Shown: positions 17,286 through 25,459 of the stretch, piece after piece | Layout of the letters: each line of letters starts with the position of its first letter | Numbering within the stretch: position 1 is the stretch's first letter | Assembly (NCBI GenBank): GCA_937886445.1 | Contig: CALGBY010000014.1 | Location: 13,726-77,725 of the forward strand | Origin: an uncultured Clostridia bacterium | GTDB lineage: Bacteria > Bacillota > Clostridia > Christensenellales > Aristaeellaceae | Reading direction: 5' to 3' | DNA: 64,000 bases | Translations under genes and position numbers: made by a program | Notes under the pieces: generated by a model | Database searches by the model: none | Seen by the model: only the letters and a program-made list of their open reading frames with translations | Told to the model about the DNA's origin: nothing

Positions 17286-17302
17286 CCGTGCGGCCCCGTT
17301 TT

Positions 17303-18364
17303 TTATACCTTATAAAATTCCTTATACCATTCGGCAAACCGGCGCAGTCCCTCACGGATGCCGATCCGGGGAGTAAAGCCGAAATCCCGCTCCAGCGCGG
17401 AGGAATCCGCAAAGGTGACCGGCACATCGCCGGGCTGCATCCCCGTCAGCTCTTTGTGCGCTTCAAAATCAAAGTTTCCGGGCAATACGCCGGCGCGTAC
17501 CAGTTCCTCCTGAAGGGTGTTCACAAAATCCAGCAGGTTTTCCGGCGTGCCGCCGCCGATATTGTACACCGCGTAGGGCGGGACGGGCAGGCCGTCCTCT
17601 CCGGTCTTCCTTTCCGGCGCGCCGCGCATCACGCGCACGATGCCCTCCACGATATCATCCACATAGGTAAAATCCCGTTTGCAGTTGCCGTAATTGAAAA
17701 TTTGTATCTTTTCGCCCCGGAGCAGCTTCTGTGTGGCGCTGAAGTAAAACATATCCGGGCGCCCGGCCGGCCCGTAAACCGTAAAGAAGCGCAGGCCGGT
17801 GGAGGGAATATCATACAGCTTGGAATAGGCGTGAGCCATCAGCTCATTGCTCTTTTTGGTAGCGGCGTAAAGGGAAACAGGATGGTCCACCCTGTCCTCC
17901 GTGCTGAAAGGCACTTTTTTGTTGCCCCCGTACACCGAGGAGCTGGACGCGTAGACCAGATGCTCAACAGGATGATTCCGGCATGCCTCCAGGATATTGT
18001 AAAAACCGATCATATTAGAGCGGATATAGGCGTCCGGATTGGTGATCGAATAGCGCACACCGGCCTGAGCCGCCAGATTGACCACCACCAAAAAGCTGTA
18101 TTTTTCAAACAGGCTGTCCAGCAGCGCCCGGTCCGCGATATCACCGCGGATCATTTCAAAGCGGCCCTCCGAAGCCTGATCCAGCTGTTCAAGCCGCCAT
18201 TCCTTGATGCGCACATCATAGTAGTCATTCATGTTATCTATGCCGACAACACGGATATCCCGATGCTCCTTAAGCAGACGCATGGTCAAAGCGCTGCCGA
18301 TAAAGCCGGCCGCGCCGGTCACCAGCACCGTTTTGCCGTTCAGTTCCACATTTGTCTTTTTCAT
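17303..18364 (-). CDS. NAD-dependent UDP-sugar epimerase (UDP-glucuronate 4-epimerase type)
   Basis: A 353-residue extended SDR enzyme. The Rossmann motif is VTGAAGFIGSAL; the catalytic Ser region is YASSSSVYGGNKKVPF and the catalytic YxxxK is YAATKKSNE; FFTVYGPAGRPDM and NYGNCKRDFTYVDDIV are characteristic of the CapI/GAE group that interconverts UDP-glucuronate and UDP-galacturonate. Its partner 15 bases upstream is a UDP-glucose dehydrogenase type enzyme, which makes the substrate, so the pair should supply uronic-acid nucleotides for capsule or exopolysaccharide. Confidence 0.9.
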   Translation of the reverse strand: MKKTNVELNGKTVLVTGAAGFIGSALTMRLLKEHRDIRVVGIDNMNDYYDVRIKEWRLEQLDQASEGRFEMIRGDIADRALLDSLFEKYSFLVVVNLAAQAGVRYSITNPDAYIRSNMIGFYNILEACRNHPVEHLVYASSSSVYGGNKKVPFSTEDRVDHPVSLYAATKKSNELMAHAYSKLYDIPSTGLRFFTVYGPAGRPDMFYFSATQKLLRGEKIQIFNYGNCKRDFTYVDDIVEGIVRVMRGAPERKTGEDGLPVPPYAVYNIGGGTPENLLDFVNTLQEELVRAGVLPGNFDFEAHKELTGMQPGDVPVTFADSSALERDFGFTPRIGIREGLRRFAEWYKEFYKV

Positions 18365-18379
18365 AGTCTGCTCCCCCGA

Positions 18380-19612
18380 TCAGTCTCTCCGGAAGATGTC
18401 TCTTGTGTACACCTTGTCCGCCACATCGTCAAGACAGCTGTCATAGCGGTTGGCGATGATGGCCTGGCTGACCGCCTTGAACTCATCAAGATCAGCAATC
18501 ACTTTGGAGCCGAAGAAGGTGCTTCCGCCCTCCAGCGTAGGCTCGTAGATCACCACCGTGGCGCCCTTGGCCTTGATGCGTTTCATCACGCCCTGGATGC
18601 TGCTCTGGCGGAAGTTATCGCTGTTGCTCTTCATCGTCAGCCGGTATACGCCCACGATGACCTCTTTTTCCTTTCCGATATTGTATTCCTCACTGGCCTC
18701 ATACGCTCCGGCGATCTCAAGCACGCGCTCGGCGATGAAATCCTTTCTCGTTCTGTTGCTTTCAACAATGGCGCTCATCATGTTCTGCGGCACATCGGAA
18801 TAATTTGCCAGCAGCTGCTTGGTATCCTTGGGCAGGCAGTAGCCGCCGTAGCCGAAGGAGGGGTTATTGTAGTGTGTTCCGATGCGGGGATCGAGGCATA
18901 CGCCGTCAATGATCGCCCGGGTATCCAGCCCCTTCATTTCGGCATAGGTATCCAGCTCGTTGAAATAGCTTACTCTCAGCGCGAGATAGGTGTTGGCAAA
19001 CAGTTTAACAGCCTCGGCCTCGGTAAAGCCCATAAACAGGGTATCGATATTTTCCTTGAGCGCGCCCTCCCTGAGCAGGTCCGCAAAGGTGTGCGCGGCC
19101 TTTACCAGCCTGGCGTTTTCGGTATCTGTGCCCACAATGATCCTGCTGGGATACAGGTTATCATACAGCGCCTTCGATTCTCTCAGGAATTCCGGGCTGA
19201 AAAGGATATTATCGCAGTGATATTTTTCGCGCACAGAGGCCGTAAAACCTACAGGGATCGTCGATTTGATCACGATGATCGCGTCGGGGTTGTTCGCGAT
19301 CACCAGACGGATCACCTCCTCCACCGCGCTCGTATCAAAAAAGTTCTTCCGGCTGTCATAATTGGTAGGCGCCGCGATCACAACAAGATCCGCCTTTTTG
19401 TAGGCGGAAGCGCCGTCCAGGGTGGCTGTCAGATCCAGTTCCTTTTCGGCCAGATATTTTTCAATGTATTCATCCTGGATCGGGGAGATACGGCTGTTGA
19501 TCTTCTCCACCTTTTCAGGCACGATGTCAACGGCCTCAACATGGTTATGCTGGGCCAAAAGGGTCGCTATGGAAAGGCCGACATAGCCGGTACCGGCAAC
19601 CGCGATATTCAT
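18380..19612 (-). CDS. UDP-glucose/GDP-mannose dehydrogenase family (UDP-glucose 6-dehydrogenase type)
   Basis: A 410-residue enzyme; the start at 19612 follows AAGGAGTAAATAATATT. It has the N-terminal NAD fold ([20 protein letters not shown]), [29 protein letters not shown], the central helix with the Lys and Asn of [19 protein letters not shown], and the catalytic Cys in [17 protein letters not shown]. The family oxidises UDP-glucose to UDP-glucuronate in two NAD-dependent steps. Short length and sequence style match the Ugd enzymes common next to 4-epimerases. The two genes form an operon. Confidence 0.93.
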   Translation of the reverse strand: MNIAVAGTGYVGLSIATLLAQHNHVEAVDIVPEKVEKINSRISPIQDEYIEKYLAEKELDLTATLDGASAYKKADLVVIAAPTNYDSRKNFFDTSAVEEVIRLVIANNPDAIIVIKSTIPVGFTASVREKYHCDNILFSPEFLRESKALYDNLYPSRIIVGTDTENARLVKAAHTFADLLREGALKENIDTLFMGFTEAEAVKLFANTYLALRVSYFNELDTYAEMKGLDTRAIIDGVCLDPRIGTHYNNPSFGYGGYCLPKDTKQLLANYSDVPQNMMSAIVESNRTRKDFIAERVLEIAGAYEASEEYNIGKEKEVIVGVYRLTMKSNSDNFRQSSIQGVMKRIKAKGATVVIYEPTLEGGSTFFGSKVIADLDEFKAVSQAIIANRYDSCLDDVADKVYTRDIFRRD

Positions 19613-19766
19613 AATATTATTTACTCCTTCTTTATCGGGCAGCCCGGCCTTCAGGGAAACCTCTGTCATGCCTGAAGAAAAGGCAAACCATGTGGCAGTC
19701 ATCCTTCCCGCCCGGCATCTCTGCGACAGGAGAATGATTCAAGAAGGCCCGCTCCGTTTCTTTGGG

Positions 19767-19798
19767 AAATGCTGATTAAATGAGGCAGATTCGGATGC
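19767..19798. repeat. Short dispersed repeat (AAATGCTGA...AAATGAG type)
   Basis: Starts AAATGCTGATTAAATGAG and ends TCGGATG. It resembles in inverted form the sequence at 27145-27173 between hisB and hisH, and in part 20127-20150. It lies upstream of the dehydrogenase gene. Confidence 0.5.
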
Positions 19799-19801
19799 GA
19801 G

Positions 19802-19965
19802 TTAGGGTGTGTCTCTAAAATGAGGAATGTGCAGTTTCAAGCAGATTTTCCGTCAGTTCAAGGCGAAGAACCGAAGGTTTACTGGAGGTAAATCGAGGTT
19901 CGACAACGCAGAAATGACGGAAAAGATGCTGAAAATGCATCGTTTTGAATTTAGAAACACACCCT
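19802..19965. mobile_element. MITE-like element A, copy 1
   Basis: A 164-base non-coding element nearly identical to 34140-34305. The left end is TTAGGGTGTGTCTCTAAA; the right end is its inverted copy with one change and a decayed tip (TTTAGAAACACACCCT). Inside is a nested palindrome (TTTTCCGTCA ... TGACGGAAAA, then GAACC ... GGTTC). No coding capacity, so it would need a transposase in trans. Directly abuts hairpin repeat R1. Confidence 0.85.
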
Positions 19966-20030
19966 GGGTTTGAAAATGGTCTCGGCCCATTTTCAAACAA
20001 CCCATCAGTGCCTCATCCGGAGGCACATCA
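19966..20030. repeat. Hairpin repeat R1
   Basis: GTTTGAAAATGG (19968-19979) and CCATTTTCAAAC (19987-19998) form a 12-base perfect stem, followed by CCCATCAGTGCCTCATCCGGAG, the family tail. Confidence 0.85.
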
Positions 20031-20032
20031 CA

Positions 20033-20160
20033 TAATTTTGTACAAGATGCAACTGCAAAAATCGAAAGTTTACTGATTGTAAATCGAGATTTTCGCGATC
20101 AGCAGATTGTGCAAAAGGCACCGCAGATGAGCCTGCCGAATGAATCAGCGTTCCCATGGC
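20033..20160. repeat. Palindromic repeat element related to 63627-63765
   Basis: Contains a stem-loop around GTTTACTGATTGTAAAT. It shares AAATCGAGATTTTCGCG (20081-20097) and GCAAAAGGCACCG (20111-20123) with the AT-rich island near 63.7 kb, in the same order and orientation. The core also resembles the centre of MITE-like element A (GTTTACTGG...GTAAATCGAG). Confidence 0.6.
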
Positions 20161-20271
20161 ACCATATCCGCGAAGCGGGAAAAACACCGGGAACGAAACA
20201 CATTGATTATAACATATATCTTTTCATTTTTTACATATTTTATGTATTTTTTCCGGAAAATGAGCGTCAAT

Positions 20272-20364
20272 ACCTCTGCCGGAGAACTGGACAATGTTTG
20301 AAAATGTTTAAGGATCATTTTCAAACAGCCCATTGGTGTCCTTTCCGGAGAGTTGGCCATAAGT
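20272..20364. repeat. Hairpin repeat R2
   Basis: GTTTGAAAATG and CATTTTCAAAC arms (20296-20325), then CCCATTGGTGTCCTTTCCGGAG and GGCCATAAGTTT. It lies immediately after the GDPD stop codon and may act as its terminator. Confidence 0.8.
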
Positions 20365-21141
20365 TTATTTCGCTTCCGGGTCAAAGCGTTCAAAGATCAC
20401 AAGGCAGCCTGCCTTTTTCGCGGTGTCGAAGGCCGCCCTGTCCCGCACGGTCCAGCTTGCCTCGCGCACGCCCAGAGCATCTATGCAGCGGCGCAGAGTG
20501 GGACGGGAGCGGTCCGCGATATCATAGGCCACAAAATCGGGCCGGGTAAACAGGTTGAACCAGAGGTCGGTCAGCGGGCGGCGCAGGAAGCGGGGCTGGC
20601 CGGAGGGGTCCTTGATAAAGTTCATGGAGAGCTGCCCGCGGCACACATCGGGGCGCAGCTTTTTCAGGCACATCAGCACACGGGGGTCAAAGCTTTCAAT
20701 GCAGTAAGCCCCGCGATAGCTGTCCAGCCGTCTGCACACCGCCTCGGTGAGCGCCCTGTGGTTTCCGCCGTGCGCCTTCAGTTCGATGATCAGCGGTGTA
20801 CGGTCTTCAAACAGCGCCAGCACCTCATCAAACAGCGGCACCTGTTCCTCCGTGCCCTCCAGCCGCAGCTTTTTCAGCCCTTCAAGGTCCAGATTCTCAA
20901 TGACGCCGTTCACGCCCGTGCAGCGCGAAAGATCACTGTCGTGAAACACGCACAGCGTACCGTCCCGCAGCAGATGCACATCCAGTTCCGCCCCCCAGCC
21001 GCGTTCCAGCGCGCGCCGGAAGGCCGGCAGGCTGTTTTCCGGTATGGCGGGCTTATCGTGATAACCCCTGTGGGCGTAGATATACCGGTCCAGCACGGCA
21101 AAGGCCGGATGCCCGGTGCGCCCCTTCAAAACAAGATCCAT
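20365..21141 (-). CDS. Glycerophosphodiester phosphodiesterase family protein
   Basis: A 258-residue TIM-barrel protein without a signal peptide. GDPD motifs: IYAHRGYHDKPAIPENSLPAF (catalytic His and Arg, EN motif), GAELDVHLLRDGTLCVFHD (metal-binding Glu/Asp, second catalytic His), and LIIELKAHG. The enzyme hydrolyses deacylated phospholipid headgroup diesters to glycerol-3-phosphate and an alcohol. It is 16 bases downstream of the YgjP-like metallopeptidase gene and shares its promoter. Confidence 0.92.
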   Translation of the reverse strand: MDLVLKGRTGHPAFAVLDRYIYAHRGYHDKPAIPENSLPAFRRALERGWGAELDVHLLRDGTLCVFHDSDLSRCTGVNGVIENLDLEGLKKLRLEGTEEQVPLFDEVLALFEDRTPLIIELKAHGGNHRALTEAVCRRLDSYRGAYCIESFDPRVLMCLKKLRPDVCRGQLSMNFIKDPSGQPRFLRRPLTDLWFNLFTRPDFVAYDIADRSRPTLRRCIDALGVREASWTVRDRAAFDTAKKAGCLVIFERFDPEAK

Positions 21142-21157
21142 TGCTTTTCTCCTTTTC

Positions 21158-21760
21158 TCATTCAGGCAGGCGGTCGATATATTTCATACCCGTCTCCTGA
21201 AGGCGTTTTCTTTTTTCCCGGTACTCCGGGCAGTAATTTTCCACCAGTGCCCAGAAACGCTTTGAATGATCCGGGTATTTCAGATGGCACAGCTCGTGCA
21301 CGATCACATAATCGGCAAGCTCCTCCTCCAGCAGCGCGAGCAGGCAGTTCAGGCTCACGGTCTTTTTCGCGGAGCAGCTTCCCCATCGGCTTTTCTGAAA
21401 GCGGAAGGAAACGCGGGCCGGATAAAGCCACGTTTCCGCGCACCGCCTTTCCAGCAGCGGCAGCAGCACCCGCGGCGCGTTTTTGCGTATCCTGAGCAGC
21501 TCCTCCTCCTGAAAGGGCGGCTGCCCGGCGCGTCCGTTCATCTTCATCTCGTTCCGCTTCTTTTCAAGCCATCGCGTTCTGGCATTCAGAAAGGCGCGTA
21601 TCGCGTCTGCTGTCGTGCCGCGCGGCACGCTCAGCATCGCTTTTTCAGGCGAAAGGATACGCAATGAAAGCGTTTTTCTTTTCTTTTTTTCCAGCGTTAT
21701 CGTCATCCGCTCTCCGCATGGAAAAGCGATCACCGAAAACACTGTTTCATTTCCGTCCAT
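21158..21760 (-). CDS. YgjP-like (M48/SprT-type) metallopeptidase domain protein
   Basis: A 200-residue DUF45/YgjP family protein. The zinc-binding motif is YVIVHELCHLKYPDHSKRFW, with HExxH and a downstream His. The preceding FRFQKSRWGSCSAKKTVSLN is also typical. The N-terminal 70 residues are a beta-rich YgjP domain. Function is not well established; members are thought to be cytoplasmic. It is the first gene of a two-gene operon with the phosphodiesterase, and has a good promoter at 21799-21827. Confidence 0.88.
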   Translation of the reverse strand: MDGNETVFSVIAFPCGERMTITLEKKKRKTLSLRILSPEKAMLSVPRGTTADAIRAFLNARTRWLEKKRNEMKMNGRAGQPPFQEEELLRIRKNAPRVLLPLLERRCAETWLYPARVSFRFQKSRWGSCSAKKTVSLNCLLALLEEELADYVIVHELCHLKYPDHSKRFWALVENYCPEYREKRKRLQETGMKYIDRLPE

Positions 21761-21798
21761 CGGCCCTTTCCCCCTTTCGTTATATGCCTTCCGCCTGT

Positions 21799-21827
21799 AT
21801 TATACCGCCGTACGCGTATCAAGTAAA
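21799..21827 (-). promoter_or_regulatory. Predicted promoter of the YgjP/GDPD operon
   Basis: On the minus strand TTTACT (21827-21822), 17-base spacer, perfect TATAAT (21804-21799). Confidence 0.75.
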
Positions 21828-21943
21828 GTACGCGCCGCCGATACCGCCCGTTTCCTTTCGGCATTCCGCGCCGGCCTCATCCCTGCAGGCGCCATATCCC
21901 GCGCCGGGAACGGTGTTTTTTCTTTGTTTCCGAAAAAAAGCGC

Positions 21944-21980
21944 TTTACTTTAGTACGCTAAAGTGATATAGTGCTAAAGT
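21944..21980 (+). promoter_or_regulatory. Histidine operon promoter with overlapping operator
   Basis: TTTACT (21944-21949), 17-base spacer, TATAGT (21967-21972). The spacer contains a perfect inverted repeat ACTTTAG TACG CTAAAGT (21947-21964), and a further CTAAAGT half site lies at 21974-21980, over the start point. A protein bound here would exclude polymerase. The first gene downstream is a TrpR-like regulator, the obvious candidate to bind it. Confidence 0.8.
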
Positions 21981-22004
21981 AATTTTCCGGAGGAGGGAAA
22001 TGCC

Positions 22005-22301
22005 GTGAGCCCGATCAGGTCAGCCGATACAGACGCGCTGTTTGACGCCATCCTTACATTGAAGGACAGGGAGGATTGCTACGCGTTTTTTGAGGATGTA
22101 TGCACGCCCAAGGAAGTGATGGACATGGCGCAGCGTTTTGCCGCCGCCGTGCTGCTGGACCGGGGTGAAAATTATAAGCAGATCTCGGAAGAGGTGGGCG
22201 TAAGCACGGCCACCATCAGCCGTGTGAGCCGCTGCCTGCAGTACGGCACGGGCTACAAGACCGCGTTGGCCCGGCTGAACGCGAAAAACGACGAAAAATA
22301 A
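22005..22301 (+). CDS. TrpR/YerC-family regulator, candidate histidine repressor
   Basis: A 98-residue helical protein of the TrpR-like YerC/YecD family: LKDREDCYAFFEDVCTPKEV, MDMAQRFAAAVLLDRGENYK, and the helix-turn-helix QISEEVGVSTATISRVSRCL. The start is GTG at 22005, 7 bases after AGGAGGG; an ATG at 22000 in another frame hits a stop at once. It is the first gene of the histidine operon, and its promoter contains an inverted repeat, so it probably senses histidine and represses the operon. Comparative genomics has, to my knowledge, proposed TrpR-family HisR regulators in Firmicutes; the effector here is inferred. Confidence 0.88.
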   Translation: MSPIRSADTDALFDAILTLKDREDCYAFFEDVCTPKEVMDMAQRFAAAVLLDRGENYKQISEEVGVSTATISRVSRCLQYGTGYKTALARLNAKNDEK

Positions 22302-22334
22302 CGAGGGCAAAAGCCCGGAACGGACGGAAATGCC

Positions 22335-23273
22335 ATGCTGATAGACGATAATGTGCTTACCTATGAGGAAAAGACCGTGTTTGCCCTGCGCTCGCTGTAC
22401 GCGGGAGCGGGCTATGCCTCCTATACCATGAACAAATTTGAGCCCTATGACCTGTATATGCGCAATAAGGATTTTCTGCTTTCCGACAGCGTGATCACCT
22501 TTACCGATACCAACGGTCAATTGATGGCGCTCAAGCCGGATGTGACGCTGAGCATCGCGAAAAACAGCCGCTTTGAAAGCGGAGCCGTGCGCAAGGTATA
22601 CTACGATGAAAAAGTATACCGTCCGGCACACGGCGGCGGCCCCTTCCGGGAGATCCGCCAGACCGGCCTGGAGGCGCTGGGCGATATCGGCCCGAAGGAG
22701 CTTGGCGAGGTGCTGCTTCTGGCGGAAAAGACGCTTTCAACGGTAAGCAGCGAATGGGCACTCGATATCTCCTGCCCGGTGCTGCTTTCCATGGCGCTGG
22801 ACGCGGACGGGGCTCAGGGAGAAACACGTCAGGCGCTGCTGGAAGCCGTCGGTTCAAAAGCGTTCCACGCTTTACGCGGCATCGCCGAAAGCAGCGGCCT
22901 TGCCGGTCTGCCGGCGCTTACCGCGCTGCTCGCCGCCGAGGGGAACGCCCGTGAAGCGGCCGCGGACGGCAGGCTGGATGCCTTCTGTACCCTCTGCCCC
23001 GGCGCGGAGGACGCGGTAAACAGCCTCAAGGCGCTGCTTTCGGGCACGGACGCTAAGCATACGCGGCTGGATTTCAGCGTACAGAGCGACCTGCGCTATT
23101 ACAGCGATATCGTATTTTCCGGCTTCGCGGAGGGCGTGCCCGCTCCGGTGCTGCGCGGCGGAAGGTATGACCCGCTGTTGAGACGCCTCGGCAAAAAGGG
23201 CGGCGCCATCGGCTTTGCCCTGTATCTTGATCTTCTGGAATTTTCCGGCAGGGAGGAGAACGAAAAATGCTGA
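22335..23273 (+). CDS. hisZ: ATP phosphoribosyltransferase regulatory subunit HisZ
   Basis: A 312-residue class II aminoacyl-tRNA-synthetase-like protein that lacks synthetase activity and is required by the short form of HisG. Visible features: ALRSLYAGAGYASYTMNKFEPYD, LKPDVTLSIAKN (motif 2 region), GPFREIRQTGLEALGD, and LRGGRYDPLLRRLGKKGGAIGFALYLD (motif 3 region). The gene overlaps hisG by 7 bases, so synthesis is coupled. It forms a hetero-octamer with HisG at the first, feedback-controlled step of the pathway. Confidence 0.95.
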   Translation: MLIDDNVLTYEEKTVFALRSLYAGAGYASYTMNKFEPYDLYMRNKDFLLSDSVITFTDTNGQLMALKPDVTLSIAKNSRFESGAVRKVYYDEKVYRPAHGGGPFREIRQTGLEALGDIGPKELGEVLLLAEKTLSTVSSEWALDISCPVLLSMALDADGAQGETRQALLEAVGSKAFHALRGIAESSGLAGLPALTALLAAEGNAREAAADGRLDAFCTLCPGAEDAVNSLKALLSGTDAKHTRLDFSVQSDLRYYSDIVFSGFAEGVPAPVLRGGRYDPLLRRLGKKGGAIGFALYLDLLEFSGREENEKC

Positions 23274-23893
23274 ACATCGCGCTTCCGAAGGGAAGACTGG
23301 GAGAAAAGGTGCTGGCCATGTTTGAAAAGGCCGGCTGGGAGTGCCCCGAGATCCACGAGCCGGGACGCAAGCTGATCTTTGAAAACAAGGAAAAGCAGGT
23401 ACGCTACTTCTGGGTAAAGCCCAGTGATGTGGCCATCTATGTGGAACGGGGAGCCGCCGATATCGGCGTGTGCGGAAAGGATATCCTGCTTGAATACGCT
23501 CCCGATGTATACGAGCTGCTGGATCTGAAGACCGGCATCTGCCGTATGGCCGTTGCCGCCCCCAAGGGTTTTTGCGACCCCAAGGACCGGGCTCTCAGGG
23601 TGGCCACCAAGTTCGGCAGCATCACTTCCCGACATTACGCCTCCGTAGGCCGGGAGATCGATATGATCCATCTGAACGGCTCCATCGAGCTGGCGCCCAT
23701 CCTGAAGCTCAGCGATGTGATCGTGGATATCGTGGAGACGGGCACCACATTGAGAGAAAACGATCTTGAAGTGATCGAGAACATCGTGCCCATTTCGGCG
23801 CGGCTCATTGCCAACAAGGCAAGCTACAAATTCAAAAGCGGCGTGATCGATCAGATACGCCAAAGCATTGAGGAACAGATTACGGAGGCATAA
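23267..23893 (+). CDS. hisG: ATP phosphoribosyltransferase catalytic subunit HisG (short form)
   Basis: A 208-residue short-form HisG, which lacks the C-terminal regulatory domain and needs HisZ. It joins PRPP and ATP to make phosphoribosyl-ATP. Motifs: LNIALPKGRLGEKVL at the N-terminus, DIGVCGKDILLE, LKTGICRMAVAAPKG, and the PRPP-binding loop VDIVETGTTLRENDLEVIE. Length agrees with short forms (about 210). Confidence 0.97.
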   Translation: MLNIALPKGRLGEKVLAMFEKAGWECPEIHEPGRKLIFENKEKQVRYFWVKPSDVAIYVERGAADIGVCGKDILLEYAPDVYELLDLKTGICRMAVAAPKGFCDPKDRALRVATKFGSITSRHYASVGREIDMIHLNGSIELAPILKLSDVIVDIVETGTTLRENDLEVIENIVPISARLIANKASYKFKSGVIDQIRQSIEEQITEA

Positions 23894-23901
23894 GAAAACG
23901 A

Positions 23902-25170
23902 ATGATAAAGATCTATCAGTTTGACGATGTAAAAAAGGATGAAATTTTCGCCCGCAATGACGCCGTGCAGGATGTGAGCGGCAAGGTGCGGGATATCATC
24001 GCCGATGTGGCCGCCCGCGGAGACGCGGCCGTAAAGGAATATACCGCGAAATTTGACGGCGCGGTTTTGGATACGCTTGAGGTAAGCGGACAGGAAATGG
24101 ATGAGGCCTTCACAGCGGTGGAGCCCTCCTTTATCGAGATCCTGAAGCGCGCGGAACGCAACATCACCCGTTTCCATGAAAAGCAGGTACGTGCCAGCTT
24201 CATCATCAACGATGAGGACGGCGTGGTGATGGGGCAGAAGGTGCTGCCCATCGAAAAAGTGGGCATCTATGTACCCGCCGGCACCGCTCCCCTCTCCTCC
24301 ACCGTGCTGATGGACGCCATTCCCGCCCGCATCGCCGGGTGCAGCGAGATCGTGATGGCGACCCCTCCCGGAAAGGACGGGAAGATCGACCCCGCCATGC
24401 TGGCCGCGGCAAAGATCGCCGGCGTAAGCAAAATTTTCAAGATGGGCGGCGCTCAGGCGGTAGCCGCACTGGCCTACGGCACCGAAAGCGTGCCCAGGGT
24501 GGATAAGATCGTAGGCCCCGGCAATGCCTTTGTGGCGGAGGCCAAGCGGCAGGTGTTCGGCCGGGTGGCCATCGATATGATCGCCGGGCCCAGCGAGATC
24601 CTGATCGTATCCGACGGAAAGACCGACGCGAAGTGCCTCGCCGCCGATATGCTCTCCCAGGCGGAGCATGACCGCAACGCCAGCGCCGTGCTGGTGACCG
24701 ACAGCATGGATACCGCGAAGGCCGTGCAGCAGGAGCTGGAAAAGCAGCTGGAAACTCTGCCCCGCAGGGATATCGCCCGGGTAAGCATCGACAACAACGG
24801 CAAGATCATCGTAACGGACGATCTGTACGCCGCCGTGGATGTGAGCAACGAGATCGCCCCCGAGCACCTGGAACTGTGCGTGGATGATCCCTTCGCCCTG
24901 CTTTCACGGGTAAAGAACGCCGGAAGCGTCTTTATGGGCCGCAACTGCCCCGAAGCCCTGGGCGACTATATGGCGGGCCCCAATCACACCCTGCCCACCA
25001 GCGGCACGGCAAAGTTCTCCTCTCCCCTTTCTGTGGATGACTTTGTGAAGAAGACCCAGTATACCTACTTTACCGCCGATGCACTGAACAGGCTTTCGGG
25101 CGATGTGGCGGCCTTTGCCCGTATGGAACAGTTGGAAGCCCACGCCCGCAGTGCGGAGAGCCGGAAATAA
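23902..25170 (+). CDS. hisD: Histidinol dehydrogenase HisD
   Basis: A 422-residue zinc- and NAD-dependent enzyme that catalyses the last two oxidations, histidinol to histidine. Motifs: KVGIYVPAGTAPLSSTVLM, GGAQAVAALAYGTESVPRVDKIVGPGN (nucleotide site), IDMIAGPSEILIVSDG, LSQAEHDRNASAVLVT (metal and catalytic His region), and APEHLELCVDD with ALGDYMAGPNHTLPTSGTA. Length is normal. A MITE-like element begins one base after its stop codon, separating it from hisC. Confidence 0.97.
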   Translation: MIKIYQFDDVKKDEIFARNDAVQDVSGKVRDIIADVAARGDAAVKEYTAKFDGAVLDTLEVSGQEMDEAFTAVEPSFIEILKRAERNITRFHEKQVRASFIINDEDGVVMGQKVLPIEKVGIYVPAGTAPLSSTVLMDAIPARIAGCSEIVMATPPGKDGKIDPAMLAAAKIAGVSKIFKMGGAQAVAALAYGTESVPRVDKIVGPGNAFVAEAKRQVFGRVAIDMIAGPSEILIVSDGKTDAKCLAADMLSQAEHDRNASAVLVTDSMDTAKAVQQELEKQLETLPRRDIARVSIDNNGKIIVTDDLYAAVDVSNEIAPEHLELCVDDPFALLSRVKNAGSVFMGRNCPEALGDYMAGPNHTLPTSGTAKFSSPLSVDDFVKKTQYTYFTADALNRLSGDVAAFARMEQLEAHARSAESRK

Positions 25171-25171
25171 G

Positions 25172-25406
25172 TTAAGGCAATACCTCACAATTCGTCAGCA
25201 CGCTGAACGGTGTCTTTTTCACCATCTTCATCTTGCAGAAATTTCAATACATGGCCCGCCCTCCGGATGAGGCACTATTGGGCTGTTTGAAGATCGGCTG
25301 TACACGATCTTCAAACTGACACCAGTAAACCTTCAATTTCTGCAAGCGAATCTGATGAAAAATTCACTCGTCATCGTACTAACTCATTTGTGCGGTATAG
25401 CCTTAA
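25172..25406. mobile_element. MITE-like element B inserted between hisD and hisC
   Basis: A 235-base non-coding element with 19-base terminal inverted repeats (TTAAGGCAATACCTCACAA left; right end reads TTAAGGCTATACCGCACAA in complement; 17 of 19 match). Internal inverted arms CTTGCAGAAATT and AATTTCTGCAAG flank a copy of the dispersed hairpin repeat (R3), which occupies the loop. There is no transposase. The histidine transcript must read through it. Confidence 0.8.
25252..25317. repeat. Hairpin repeat R3 nested in MITE-like element B
   Basis: Inverted orientation: TGGCCCGCCCTCCGGATGAG, then GGGCTGTTTGAAGATCG and CGATCTTCAAAC, a compensated variant of the family stem (both arms changed so that pairing is kept). 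Confidence 0.8.
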
Positions 25407-25459
25407 TAACAGAAAACAGCGCGGATCGACCCGCGAAAGACAAAAACGGAGGGAATGCC

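Noticed and set aside
17282..19675. A 797-codon plus-strand open frame
   Set aside because: It lies opposite the epimerase and UDP-glucose dehydrogenase genes, has no ribosome binding site and no family resemblance. Long antisense frames are expected with this codon usage.
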